Assembly (NCBI GenBank): GCA_013416445.1
Contig: JACCER010000012.1
Location: 1-64,000 of the forward strand
Length of the DNA: 64,000 nt
Source of the DNA: Alcaligenaceae bacterium
Lineage (GTDB): Bacteria > Pseudomonadota > Gammaproteobacteria > Burkholderiales > Burkholderiaceae_B
Direction: 5' to 3'
Made by a program: the position numbers and the translations under genes. Of the stretch, positions 30,330 through 39,600 are shown piece after piece (the first letter of the stretch is position 1; each line of letters opens with the position of its first letter). Below the pieces are notes generated by a model that worked only from the letters and a program-made list of their open reading frames with translations, was not told the DNA's origin and did not search any database.

Positions 30330-32702
30330 TTATTTCCTGAGTTTGGCAAAAGCGGCAGCCATGGCGCCGGAAGCGGCTGGTTCCACTTGGCGTTTTTGGG
30401 TGTTGGAGCGCGCGCCGCCGCCTGATGCCGGGCGCGAATCGGGCGTGCCGCGGCGCACCGGTGCGCTGTCATCGCTCAGACGCATGGTCAGCCCTATGCG
30501 TTTGCGAGGGGCGTCGACTTCTTGGACCTTGACCTTGACGGTTTGGCCGACACGCACGACATCGCGCGGGTCTTTGATGAAGGTGTCTGACAGTGCCGAA
30601 ATGTGCACCAGTCCATCTTGGTGTACGCCTACATCGACAAAGGCGCCGAAATTGGCAACGTTGGTTACGACGCCTTCAAGAATCATGCCAGGAAGCAGGT
30701 CGTTGATGGTGGTGATGCCTTCTTTGAATTGCGCTGTCTTGAACTCGGGGCGCGGATCGCGGCCAGGCTTTTCTAGTTCCGAGAAAATATCCTTGATGGT
30801 AGGCAGGCCGAAGCGCTCGTCGGTGAATTCGGAAGGTGAAACACCTTTCAGGGCGCCTTGCTGGCCCATGATGTGACGTGCGTCGGCTTTGATCTTATCA
30901 AGTATGCGTTGTACTACCGGATAGGCTTCGGGGTGTACCGACGACGCATCCAGCGGGTTGTCGCCATCGGGTATGCGAAGAAAGCCAGCCGCCTGCTCAA
31001 ACGCCTTGTCGCCGAAGCGCGGGACTTTAAGCAAGGTTTTGCGGCTGGGGAAGGCGCCATTTTCGTTACGCCAGCTTACGATGTTTTTTGCCAATAGTGC
31101 GCTTAACCCCGATACTCGGCTTAGCAACGGGGCCGACGCTGTGTTGACATCAACGCCGACGGCGTTCACGCAATCTTCAATGACAGCATCAAGTGAGCGG
31201 GCCAGTTCGCGCTGGTTGACATCGTGCTGGTATTGGCCCACGCCTATCGCCTTGGGTTCGATCTTGACCAGTTCGGCCAGTGGGTCTTGCAGGCGGCGCG
31301 CAATAGATACCGCGCCGCGCAGGCTGACGTCCAGATCGGGGAATTCGTGCGCTGCCAGTTCTGATGCCGAATATACCGACGCCCCGGCTTCCGACACGAT
31401 GACACGAGTCAGTTTCAGTGCAGGGTATTTTTCCAGGGTGTCTATGACCAGTTTTTCTGTTTCGCGCGAAGCCGTTCCGTTGCCGATGGCGACTAGTTCT
31501 ATGTTGTGCTTGGCGGCCAGGGCAGCCAGTGTCTTGATGCTGCCGTCGCGGTCTCGGCGCGGTTCGAATGGATAGATGGTGGCAGTGTCGAGCACCTTTC
31601 CGGTAGCGTCAATGGCGGCAACCTTGACGCCGGTCCGGATGCCGGGGTCCAGGCCGAGTACGGCTTTGGGCCCGGCAGGGGCGGCCAGTAGCAGGTCTTT
31701 CAGGTTGGCGGCAAATACGCGTATGGCTTCTTGTTCAGCGCTATCGCGCAAGCGGCCTATGAGTTCGGACTCGAAGGAAGTCAGCAGCTTGACACGCCAG
31801 GTCCAGCGGCAGACTTCGGCTAGCCAGCGCGCCTGGGCTGGGGCGTCTGGAGAGAAACTTGCACCGATATCAAGAAAGTGGGCAATACGTGCTACGCAAG
31901 GGTGAGGTGTTTGCGCTTCGAGTTCGGCTTCCAGCCCCAGGCGGATATCCAGCGCGCCTTGTTGACGGCCACGCAGCATGGCCAGAATGCGGTGCGAAGG
32001 CAGCAGGCGCAGCGGTTCGTTAAAGTCGAACCAGTCGCGGAAGTTGTTGCCTTCGTCTTCCTTGCCTTCGATGACTTTGGAATACAGCAGCCCGGTTTTC
32101 CACAGGTGCTCACGCATGTTGGCCAGCAGGTCGGCGTCTTCGGCGTAGCGTTCGGCCAAGATGTCGCGCGCGCCATCGAGGGCGGCCTTGGCATCGTTGA
32201 CGGCAGCGTCGGGGTTCAGGTAGCCCTGGGCCAGCAAAGCGGGATCGCAGGCGGGATCGGCGATAATGGCATCGGCCAGTGGTTCGAGACCGGCTTCACG
32301 GGCAATTTGGGCGCGTGTGCGCCGCTTGGGCTTGTAGGGTGCATACAGATCTTCCAGGCGCTGCTTGGTATCGGCCGCATTGATTTCCTGGTGCAACTGA
32401 GGGCTGAGCTTGCCTTGTTGTTCAATGGACTCAAGTATGGCGAAGCGCCTGGATTCCAGTTCACGCAGGTATAGTAGCCTGACTTCCAGGTTGCGCAGCA
32501 CCGTGTCGTCCAGGCCTCCGGTGGCCTCTTTGCGGTAGCGCGCTACAAACGGAACAGTGGCTCCGCCGTCAAGCAACTCGACCGTGGCGGCGACTTGGGT
32601 GGCGCGCACGTTGAGCTCGTCGGCCAGCATGGCGACAATACGGGCAGGGTTTGCTGCCTGTACGACAGAGGCGGGTTGAGCTTGAGCAGAGGTATCAGTC
32701 AT
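30330..32702 (-). CDS. tex: Tex-like RNA-binding protein
   Basis: Tex proteins bind nucleic acid and affect transcription. In Bordetella, Tex was tied to toxin expression. The 790-residue length fits. Domains in order: N-terminal helical domain ([17 protein letters not shown]), YqgF/RNase H-like domain ([19 protein letters not shown]), helix-hairpin-helix region ([17 protein letters not shown]) and S1 domain ([21 protein letters not shown]). A Ser/Gly/Arg-rich tail follows. Start MTDTSAQ (32702) is preferred to a longer frame that begins 45 bases earlier. Confidence 0.95.
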   Translation of the reverse strand: MTDTSAQAQPASVVQAANPARIVAMLADELNVRATQVAATVELLDGGATVPFVARYRKEATGGLDDTVLRNLEVRLLYLRELESRRFAILESIEQQGKLSPQLHQEINAADTKQRLEDLYAPYKPKRRTRAQIAREAGLEPLADAIIADPACDPALLAQGYLNPDAAVNDAKAALDGARDILAERYAEDADLLANMREHLWKTGLLYSKVIEGKEDEGNNFRDWFDFNEPLRLLPSHRILAMLRGRQQGALDIRLGLEAELEAQTPHPCVARIAHFLDIGASFSPDAPAQARWLAEVCRWTWRVKLLTSFESELIGRLRDSAEQEAIRVFAANLKDLLLAAPAGPKAVLGLDPGIRTGVKVAAIDATGKVLDTATIYPFEPRRDRDGSIKTLAALAAKHNIELVAIGNGTASRETEKLVIDTLEKYPALKLTRVIVSEAGASVYSASELAAHEFPDLDVSLRGAVSIARRLQDPLAELVKIEPKAIGVGQYQHDVNQRELARSLDAVIEDCVNAVGVDVNTASAPLLSRVSGLSALLAKNIVSWRNENGAFPSRKTLLKVPRFGDKAFEQAAGFLRIPDGDNPLDASSVHPEAYPVVQRILDKIKADARHIMGQQGALKGVSPSEFTDERFGLPTIKDIFSELEKPGRDPRPEFKTAQFKEGITTINDLLPGMILEGVVTNVANFGAFVDVGVHQDGLVHISALSDTFIKDPRDVVRVGQTVKVKVQEVDAPRKRIGLTMRLSDDSAPVRRGTPDSRPASGGGARSNTQKRQVEPAASGAMAAAFAKLRK

Positions 32703-32920
32703 GGGTTCATCATAAAAACGTAAATCACGCGGCGAATTTTGCCACATCGCGGCACTAAGCCGGAAAATACACGGGTATCATCAGGTGTAAGCTGTTAAAC
32801 AATTGTAAAGGGCGCGGCGCACACCAGCTACTATACAAGCTGGCGCGCCGTATACGGTCCGCCGATCTTTCCTCTTTTTTTACGCCCACCCCAGATGGGC
32901 CGATTCCATAGCCACTGTAG

Positions 32921-34936
32921 ATGCTTTTGCAAGAACTCTCCGATATCTTCGCGCCAGATGGTCCGATTGCCCAGGCCATGCCAGACTATCGCCCCCGGCA
33001 GGCCCAGCTCGAGCTGGCCCAGGCCATTGAACAAACGCTAAGCGATCATTCCACCCTGATTGCCGAGGCGGGCACGGGCACAGGCAAAACCTGGGCCTAT
33101 CTGGTGCCGGCGTTTTTAAGCGGCGGCAAGGTCCTGGTGTCTACTGGCACCCGTACTTTGCAAGATCAGTTGTTCCGGCGCGACTTGCCTCGGCTAAGAA
33201 AGGCGTTGGCGCTGCCTGTCAATGTGGCTTTGCTCAAGGGGCGCGGCAACTATGTATGTCATTATCACCTCGAGCGTATGTCGAGCGACGACAGGGCGCT
33301 AAAGTCGCGCGCCGAAGTCAGCCAGTTACGTCATATTCAGGTGTTCGCGCAGCAAACCAAAACTGGCGATAAAAGCGAATTGGCACAGGTGCCTGAAGAT
33401 GCCGATATCTGGAATCGCGCTACATCCACACGCGAAAACTGCCTGGGCCAAGACTGTCCTTATGTGCGTGACTGTTTTGTCTTGAAGGCGCGTCGGCAGG
33501 CACAGGATGCCGACCTGGTGGTGGTGAACCATGCCTTGTTCATGGCTGATTTGGCTTTGCGTGAAGAAGGCATTACAGAACTCTTGCCGACAGTTGATCT
33601 GGTGGTCTTTGACGAGGCGCATCAGTTGCCTGATGTCGCGACGCGTTTTCTGGGTTCCAGCGTATCGTCGCACCAATTGCTTGATTTGGCGCGCGCCACC
33701 GAGGCGGCCGGTCTGGCTTATGCGCGCGAGTCCACCAACTGGAGCGAAGCGGGCAAGAGAATCGAGCATGCCGCACGCGAACTGCGCCTGGCCGCTGCGC
33801 CCATCGACAAACTGCCAGGGCGCAAAGCCACGTTTCAGTCCATACCCAATGCCGCCGAGTTCGATGCTGCATTGGCCGAGATGCTGGTTGTGCTGGATGG
33901 CAGCGTGGCGCTCTTGGGTGTGGTCAGCGAAAAACACCCTGATCTGGCCGCAGTGGAAAAAACCTGCACCGATATTCGGGCCAAGTTGTACCAATGGAGC
34001 CAGCCTGACCGCCAAGGCAATAACACGCTCAAGCCCCCACCGACGGATGGCGCCTCTGATAACAATCAAGCAGCCAGTGCCGCCGTGCGTTGGGTGGAGC
34101 ACAGCCTGCACCATATGCGCATGCACAGCGCACCGCTGTCGGTGGCGCAAATCTTTTCCCGTTACCGCAGCAAAGAGCAAGCCTGGGTGCTGACGTCGGC
34201 AACGCTGTCCGTCAATGGCGATTTCAGTCATTTCGTGCGGCAGCTGGGTTTGTGGGACGCTCGTACAGAAAGCTGGAACTCACCTTTTGACTATGCTGAC
34301 CAGGGGGTGTTGTATGTGCCCAAGAACCTGCCGCTGCCCAGTGACCGGGAGTTCAACGAAAAGTTTGTAAGCACCCTGCTGCCTCTGATTAAGGCGGGTT
34401 CCGGTGGTGTGCTGGTTTTATGCACCACTTTGCGGGCTGTTGACCGTATTGCAGAACTCTTGCAAGAGCACTTCGAGGATGACGACATCGAACGCTTGTT
34501 GCTGCGCCAGGGTGAAGCGTCCAGGGGGGTATTGCTAGAGCGCTTCAGGGCTGAAAAAAATGCGGTGCTGGTTGGTAGCGCTAGCTTCTGGGAAGGCATA
34601 GACGTGCCCGGGAATGCCTTGACCCTGGTGGCCATCGACAAGCTGCCTTTTGCGCCACCCGATGATCCGGTTCTGGAAGCTCGCCTGAACTTATGCCGCA
34701 GCCAGGGCGGCAATCCTTTCATGGAGTATCAGTTGCCGGAAGCAGCCATCGCCCTGAAGCAAGGGGCAGGACGGCTGATACGCTCTGAACAGGACTGGGG
34801 CGTACTGATGGTGGGTGATGCCCGCATTGTTGAAAAACCCTATGGCAAACTGCTGTGGCGCGGCTTGCCTCCGTTTGCACGTACCCGTGAGCCCGATCAG
34901 GTGGTGGCGTTTTTAAGAAAGAAGCAGGGCACATAA
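32921..34936 (+). CDS. dinG: DinG/YoaA-type ATP-dependent DNA helicase
   Basis: A superfamily 2 XPD-like helicase. The 671-residue protein has Walker A EAGTGTGKTWAYLVPA, the DEAH box VFDEAHQLPD, and C-terminal helicase motifs (VGSASFWEGIDVPGNAL, QGAGRLIRSEQDWG). Four cysteines in the CHYHLERM to NCLGQDCPYVRDC interval fit the XPD-family [4Fe-4S] cluster. It is divergent from tex across 218 bp. No LexA-like CTGT-N8-ACAG box is seen upstream. Confidence 0.92.
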   Translation: MLLQELSDIFAPDGPIAQAMPDYRPRQAQLELAQAIEQTLSDHSTLIAEAGTGTGKTWAYLVPAFLSGGKVLVSTGTRTLQDQLFRRDLPRLRKALALPVNVALLKGRGNYVCHYHLERMSSDDRALKSRAEVSQLRHIQVFAQQTKTGDKSELAQVPEDADIWNRATSTRENCLGQDCPYVRDCFVLKARRQAQDADLVVVNHALFMADLALREEGITELLPTVDLVVFDEAHQLPDVATRFLGSSVSSHQLLDLARATEAAGLAYARESTNWSEAGKRIEHAARELRLAAAPIDKLPGRKATFQSIPNAAEFDAALAEMLVVLDGSVALLGVVSEKHPDLAAVEKTCTDIRAKLYQWSQPDRQGNNTLKPPPTDGASDNNQAASAAVRWVEHSLHHMRMHSAPLSVAQIFSRYRSKEQAWVLTSATLSVNGDFSHFVRQLGLWDARTESWNSPFDYADQGVLYVPKNLPLPSDREFNEKFVSTLLPLIKAGSGGVLVLCTTLRAVDRIAELLQEHFEDDDIERLLLRQGEASRGVLLERFRAEKNAVLVGSASFWEGIDVPGNALTLVAIDKLPFAPPDDPVLEARLNLCRSQGGNPFMEYQLPEAAIALKQGAGRLIRSEQDWGVLMVGDARIVEKPYGKLLWRGLPPFARTREPDQVVAFLRKKQGT

Positions 34937-34968
34937 GGCTGGGATAAGGCTCTTGGCTGGCAAAGCTT

Positions 34969-35008
34969 GTAGGTCGGATTAGCGTTGCCAGGCGCGTAAT
35001 CCGACAAA
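34969..35008 (+). repeat. REP-like palindrome
   Basis: GTAGGTCGGATTAGCGTT then GCCAGGCGCGTAATCCGACAAA. It sits between the 3' ends of dinG and the Bug receptor gene. Confidence 0.8.
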
Positions 35009-35026
35009 ACCAGCGTGACAAAAATG

Positions 35027-36019
35027 TTATTGCAACTGGATGCCCAACTGTTCCAGGAACACCTTTTCACGCTTCATTTGGTCCAGGCCGTAGGCGCGGT
35101 AATCGCTGCTGGACATGTAGAAGTCTTCCATATCGTATTGGGCAAGCGCTTGCTGGTAGATGCTGTCGCTCATGACACGCTTGAACGCATCGTGCAGTTT
35201 GGCGACGACAGCGTCAGGCATGCCATGTGGGCCAATGATGCCAATGGGGGATGTAATGACAAGGTCGTGGCCCAGTTCTTTGAGCGTGGGGACGTCGGGA
35301 CGAAGCTTGAGGCGCTGTTCGCTGTAGGTGCCGAGCAGGCGCATCTTGCCGGCAGTAACCTGCGCGCCCCAGCCGGCATTGGAAATGAAATCGATATGGC
35401 CGCCAAGCAGCGCAGTAGCTTCTTCTGCGCCACCCTTGTAGGGTATGTAATTAAAACGCGTGCCTGTAGCCTTGGCCAGCCGCTCCATGGCGACGTGGCC
35501 ACTGCTGCCCACGCCAGTGGAACCATAGTTGATTTGTTCGGGCCGAGTCTTTGCGTCAGCCAGCAGGTCGTCCAGGTTTTTCCAGGGTGAATCAGTACGC
35601 ACCACGATGCCCATGGTGAAGCCTGTCAGGTTGATGATGTAGCTGAAGTCTTTGGCGGGGTCGAAGTTGACCTTTTGCAGCAGCGGCAGCCGGAACAGCG
35701 TTCCGCTGCCGATGGCGATGGTATAGCCGTCGGGCGCCGCGCTGCGCGCCATGGCTGCCGGGCCCAGCGAGCCGCCTACGCCGGGCTGGTTCAGTACGGT
35801 CACACTTTGGCCCAGTTCTTGGCCTAACGCACGAGCCAGGGCGCGCATCTGTACATCGGTAACACCACCTGCTGGAAATGGCACGATGAGTGTGATGGGG
35901 CGGTTGGGGAATTTATCGGCCTGGGCCGAGGCCGTGCCGGGCAACGCCAGCATGAGGCCTAGGGTACCAGCGCCGCCGAGCAAGCGACGGCGGGTGGGGT
36001 TGTGTGCAGTTTTGGTCAT
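35027..36019 (-). CDS. Bug/TctC-family periplasmic substrate-binding protein
   Basis: A 330-residue extracytoplasmic receptor of the tripartite tricarboxylate transporter type. The N-terminal RRRLLGGAGTLGLMLALPGTASA looks like a Tat-style signal. Mature domain motifs include ITLIVPFPAGGVTD and PDGYTIAIGSGTL. AGGAG lies before the ATG. It is the last gene of the TetR-carboxylase operon. No TctA or TctB membrane partner is in the window, as is common for Bug proteins. It likely captures the carboxylic acid that the operon degrades. Confidence 0.9.
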   Translation of the reverse strand: MTKTAHNPTRRRLLGGAGTLGLMLALPGTASAQADKFPNRPITLIVPFPAGGVTDVQMRALARALGQELGQSVTVLNQPGVGGSLGPAAMARSAAPDGYTIAIGSGTLFRLPLLQKVNFDPAKDFSYIINLTGFTMGIVVRTDSPWKNLDDLLADAKTRPEQINYGSTGVGSSGHVAMERLAKATGTRFNYIPYKGGAEEATALLGGHIDFISNAGWGAQVTAGKMRLLGTYSEQRLKLRPDVPTLKELGHDLVITSPIGIIGPHGMPDAVVAKLHDAFKRVMSDSIYQQALAQYDMEDFYMSSSDYRAYGLDQMKREKVFLEQLGIQLQ

Positions 36020-36105
36020 GTGGGTGTATCTCCTGTGAGTATCGTTGTAGACGGCTTATGGCTGCCGTTGATTGTTGGGGTTAAAGGAATAGCGAAGCAG
36101 GCAAC

Positions 36106-37719
36106 CTAGTGGCTAATGCCGTGCGTTTCGAACTGGCCGGAAAATTGGGTGCGAATCTTATGTTTCTGTATTTTTCCAGTAGGTGTCATGGGGAATTCTT
36201 GCAGTATTTGTACAAGTTTGGGGGCCTCAAACCCGGCGAGGTGCTCGCGCCCGTAGTCCAGCAGTTCTTGTTCACTGACGCTGGCGCCAGGTTTGAGCAA
36301 GACAAAGGCGGTGACCATTTCACCCCAGCGCTGATGTGCCAGCCCGACTATGGCTGCGTTGGCTACGGCAGGATGGCGTAGAAAAACCTCTTCCACCTTG
36401 ATAGATGTCACGTTTTCGCCACCCGTCTTGATAATATCTTTGGTGCGATCCAGGAACAGCAACTGGCCGTCCTGGTCGAACATCCCGATGTCGCCAGTGT
36501 GATGCCAGCCATAGCGGCTTACCGCGGCGGTGGCTTCGGGGTCTTTGTAGTAGCCCAGCATGATGTTGGGGCCGCGATGCACGATCTCGCCCACTTGCCC
36601 GTGTTCCAGCAGCTGGCCATCATCGCTCATGATGGCCAGGTCGTTCACCATGGTGGCCGTACCCCAGTAGCTGCCAAAGCGCTGCAACTGCTGCTCGGGT
36701 CGAAAGCGCGTGGTGACTGGGAAGGCTTCGGTCTGGCCGCTACCCAGGCTGAAAGAGGGGCAGAACGAGCTGATCAGCTTTTCGAGCATGGGCTTGGACA
36801 TCGGCGCCATGCCGTAAGAGCATTGCTTCAGGCTGCTGAGGTCGCGTGGGTTGTTTTCCTGTAGGGCCAGCATGGCGCCGTACATCAGTGGCAGGCCCGA
36901 GAAATGGGTGATGCGGTGGTGCTCGATGGCGTCCAGGAAGCGCACTGCATCGAAGTTGCGCAGCAGGATCAGGCGTGCGCCTGCAATCAACCCTGCACCC
37001 ACACTAGAAAACTGGGCGCAGTGAAACAGTGGCAGTGTGCAGGACATAACAGAGTGAAGATCGAGCTTGGTCTCGGCGGCATTCGCCATAAGAGCGCTGT
37101 ATACCGACGCATGGCTGTGCATTACACCCTTTTGCCGCCCGGTGGTACCGCTGGTGTACATGATCAGTAACAGATCGTCATCGTCGATGTCCACATCGGG
37201 CGTGGTGCAGGGCAGGCCCTCGATGGCATCGCACAGCGGCGTGGGCTGGCCCCGCAAGCGGCCGGGGCTCAGCGGCAGTACGCTTAGGGCCAGGGCATCT
37301 ATGGCGGCGCGTAGGTCTTCGCGTTCTAGCAGGGCAGAGTCGATGAGCACGCGGCTGACCTCGGCATGTTCCAGCACATAGCTTACGTTAGGCCCCGTCA
37401 GCATGTAGTTGACAGGCACCCAGACCATGCCAGCCTTGAAGATGCCGAAGGCGGCAATCAGGAACTCGATGGAATTGACAGCCAGCATCGCGACCTTGTT
37501 GCCTGACCGTAATCCGCTTTGCAACAAATAATGGGCAAACTGGTTGGAAGTGGCTTCCAGCTCGGCGTAGCTGATGTGCTCTTCGCCATCGATCAGGGCG
37601 ATGGCTTGCCCGTTGCGCCTGGCCGAGCGCGTTGGAATGTCGCCCAGGGTGATGCGGCGGATGATTTGTCGCGCCGGATCTACCAGAGGTGCCTGGGCGC
37701 GCGTAGATGAATGCGTCAC
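36106..37719 (-). CDS. Acyl-CoA synthetase (AMP-forming ligase)
   Basis: It activates a carboxylic acid to its CoA thioester. The 537-residue ANL-family enzyme has the phosphate loop IMYTSGTTGRQKGVMHSH, the hinge region LFLDRTKDIIKTGGENV and the C-terminal catalytic lysine in PTGKIQK. It starts with GTG, preceded by ACAGGAGACAGCC. It is 40 bp downstream of the AtuA-like gene. The substrate cannot be read from the sequence, and the neighbours suggest a branched or terpenoid acid. Confidence 0.9.
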   Translation of the reverse strand: MTHSSTRAQAPLVDPARQIIRRITLGDIPTRSARRNGQAIALIDGEEHISYAELEATSNQFAHYLLQSGLRSGNKVAMLAVNSIEFLIAAFGIFKAGMVWVPVNYMLTGPNVSYVLEHAEVSRVLIDSALLEREDLRAAIDALALSVLPLSPGRLRGQPTPLCDAIEGLPCTTPDVDIDDDDLLLIMYTSGTTGRQKGVMHSHASVYSALMANAAETKLDLHSVMSCTLPLFHCAQFSSVGAGLIAGARLILLRNFDAVRFLDAIEHHRITHFSGLPLMYGAMLALQENNPRDLSSLKQCSYGMAPMSKPMLEKLISSFCPSFSLGSGQTEAFPVTTRFRPEQQLQRFGSYWGTATMVNDLAIMSDDGQLLEHGQVGEIVHRGPNIMLGYYKDPEATAAVSRYGWHHTGDIGMFDQDGQLLFLDRTKDIIKTGGENVTSIKVEEVFLRHPAVANAAIVGLAHQRWGEMVTAFVLLKPGASVSEQELLDYGREHLAGFEAPKLVQILQEFPMTPTGKIQKHKIRTQFSGQFETHGISH

Positions 37720-37759
37720 GGCTGTCTCCTGTGTATACCGCTTTCCATGTGGATAGGCC

Positions 37760-39568
37760 TTATTGCATTGTGGCTGGGTGCTCTGGCGGCACGTACACCG
37801 GCATGGCCAGCACGGTTTGCCCCATGCCTTTGCCCAACGGGTCGTTGCGCAATGAGCTCATGCCACCGCCATCCAGCGCCTGTTCGCACAGGAAGTTCAG
37901 GGCGCCGATGCCAGGAAGCTCGTAACGCGTTACGCGACCCTGGACCAGATGCGCCAGATAGCGCTTCACTGCTGCTTCGGTGAGTTGGCCGCGCAGCAGT
38001 GGCAGGTCGGCCGTGTTGCGGGCAACTACGCCTATGTTGGAGTGATTGCCCTTATCGCCGCTACGGGCATGGGCCAGCCGCAGCAACGGCACCGGCACCC
38101 AATGTGGCTGTGGCGCCAATTCAGGGCCGGATGGGTAGGGGGACAATTCGGGCGAGCCATCGGCACGACAAGCCAGTGGCAGTGCAACTGGCGCGCCATC
38201 GAGAGCAACCGTGGGCTGCAGCAATTCTTTAGGCACCAGAAAGGCGCAATGACGCAGATTGATACTGACGCTGGCGCGGCCACCGCCGCCACTGGTCGTA
38301 CCTGGCGCCCAAGATGTGCCTGCTGCGGCGATCTCGCGCACGAACAGCTGCAGCGCTTCTTTGTGCGAGTGGCGCACAGCCAGGCGCATCACAACTTCGA
38401 ATAGGTCGAGGGCAGGACTATGCGGACCTAGGCATTGCGCCGTGCCAACGACTTGTGCGTAAGCAGCGCTGAAGTCTGGCAGCCCGAGTTGCGTGAATCT
38501 GGTTCGTACTCGCGCCAAGATGGCCTCTGCCGTGCGCTGTGCCTTTTGTGTTGCTTCGTGTCCGATAATCGTCAACTGTGCCTGCGTGCGAAAGCCGTCT
38601 GTGAACGTGGCAGATACTTTGTAAGTGTCAGTGGGTGGTCGGCCCATTGCGCCGCGTACGTCCACGACATTGGGAGCCACCTGGGTCATGTGTACTTGAG
38701 AAAAGTCGCAGATTACGTCAGGCAAAATATAGTGCCGCGGGTCGCCGATTTCGTACAGCAGTTGTTCGGAAACCACAGGTACGCTGACCAGGCCACCAGT
38801 GCCCTCGGGCTTGGTTACGCGAAAACTGCCGTCTTCTGCACATTCAATGATGGGGTAGCCGATGTTGGGCCAGTCGGGTACATCGCGCCAGTCGGTGAAC
38901 AGGCCGCCAGTGGCCTGGCAGCCGCATTCGATGATGTGTCCGGCCAGACTGCCACCAGCCAGACGATCCCAGTCTTGGGCTGACCATTGGAATTCGTGCA
39001 TCAACACGCCCAGCGTGATGGCACTGTCTACGCAGCGGCCAGTGACGACGATGTCGGCCCCGGCGTCTAGTGCGGCCTTGATGGGCAGCGCACCCAGATA
39101 AGCATTGGCGGTTACAAGCTGAGCTGGCAGTGGCAGGCCGCTTTGCATGTCGGTGGGCGCCGCTGTTTCGCGGTACGTTTGCCATTGAGGCATGAAGTCG
39201 TCACCGTGGACCTCCGCCACTTTGACTTCCACCCCCAGTTCTTTTGCCAATGCTCGCAGCGCTTGGGCGCATCCCGCGGGGTTGACCCCGCCCGCATTGG
39301 CGACCACACGGATGCCCTGGCGCACTACGTCTTGCAGGACCTGGCGCATAGCCGTGGTGACGAAGTCGGTGGCATAGCCAGCCTCGGGTTTTTTTAGCCT
39401 GGCGCTAGCCAGCAGGGACATGGTGAGTTCGGCCAGGTAGTCAAATACCAGATAGTCCAGGCGCCCGCTTTGCACTAGTTGCACTGGGCCGATACTGCTG
39501 TCACCCCAGAAGCCCGATGCGCCGCCGATGATGACGCGATCGTTGTGGTGTCGTTGTCTTGTTGCCAT
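37760..39568 (-). CDS. AtuA-like protein (acyclic terpene utilisation family, DUF1446)
   Basis: The 602-residue protein matches the AtuA family: N-terminal IIGGASGFWGDSSIGPVQL and FDYLAELTMSLLA, then VVANAGGVNPAGCA and VTGRCVDSAITLG. A C-terminal part (LLRLAHARSGDKGNHSNIGVVA) is the small domain often fused to it. In Pseudomonas, AtuA is needed for growth on citronellol-type terpenes but has no assigned reaction. It lies 32 bp downstream of the carboxylase alpha subunit gene. GGAG precedes the ATG. Confidence 0.9.
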   Translation of the reverse strand: MATRQRHHNDRVIIGGASGFWGDSSIGPVQLVQSGRLDYLVFDYLAELTMSLLASARLKKPEAGYATDFVTTAMRQVLQDVVRQGIRVVANAGGVNPAGCAQALRALAKELGVEVKVAEVHGDDFMPQWQTYRETAAPTDMQSGLPLPAQLVTANAYLGALPIKAALDAGADIVVTGRCVDSAITLGVLMHEFQWSAQDWDRLAGGSLAGHIIECGCQATGGLFTDWRDVPDWPNIGYPIIECAEDGSFRVTKPEGTGGLVSVPVVSEQLLYEIGDPRHYILPDVICDFSQVHMTQVAPNVVDVRGAMGRPPTDTYKVSATFTDGFRTQAQLTIIGHEATQKAQRTAEAILARVRTRFTQLGLPDFSAAYAQVVGTAQCLGPHSPALDLFEVVMRLAVRHSHKEALQLFVREIAAAGTSWAPGTTSGGGGRASVSINLRHCAFLVPKELLQPTVALDGAPVALPLACRADGSPELSPYPSGPELAPQPHWVPVPLLRLAHARSGDKGNHSNIGVVARNTADLPLLRGQLTEAAVKRYLAHLVQGRVTRYELPGIGALNFLCEQALDGGGMSSLRNDPLGKGMGQTVLAMPVYVPPEHPATMQ

Positions 39569-39600
39569 AGTGATGCTCCGTTTTTTATATGTTTCTGTGT

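Noticed and set aside
32703-32920. LexA box before dinG
   Set aside because: No CTGT-N8-ACAG pattern is present between tex and dinG, so SOS control is not supported here.
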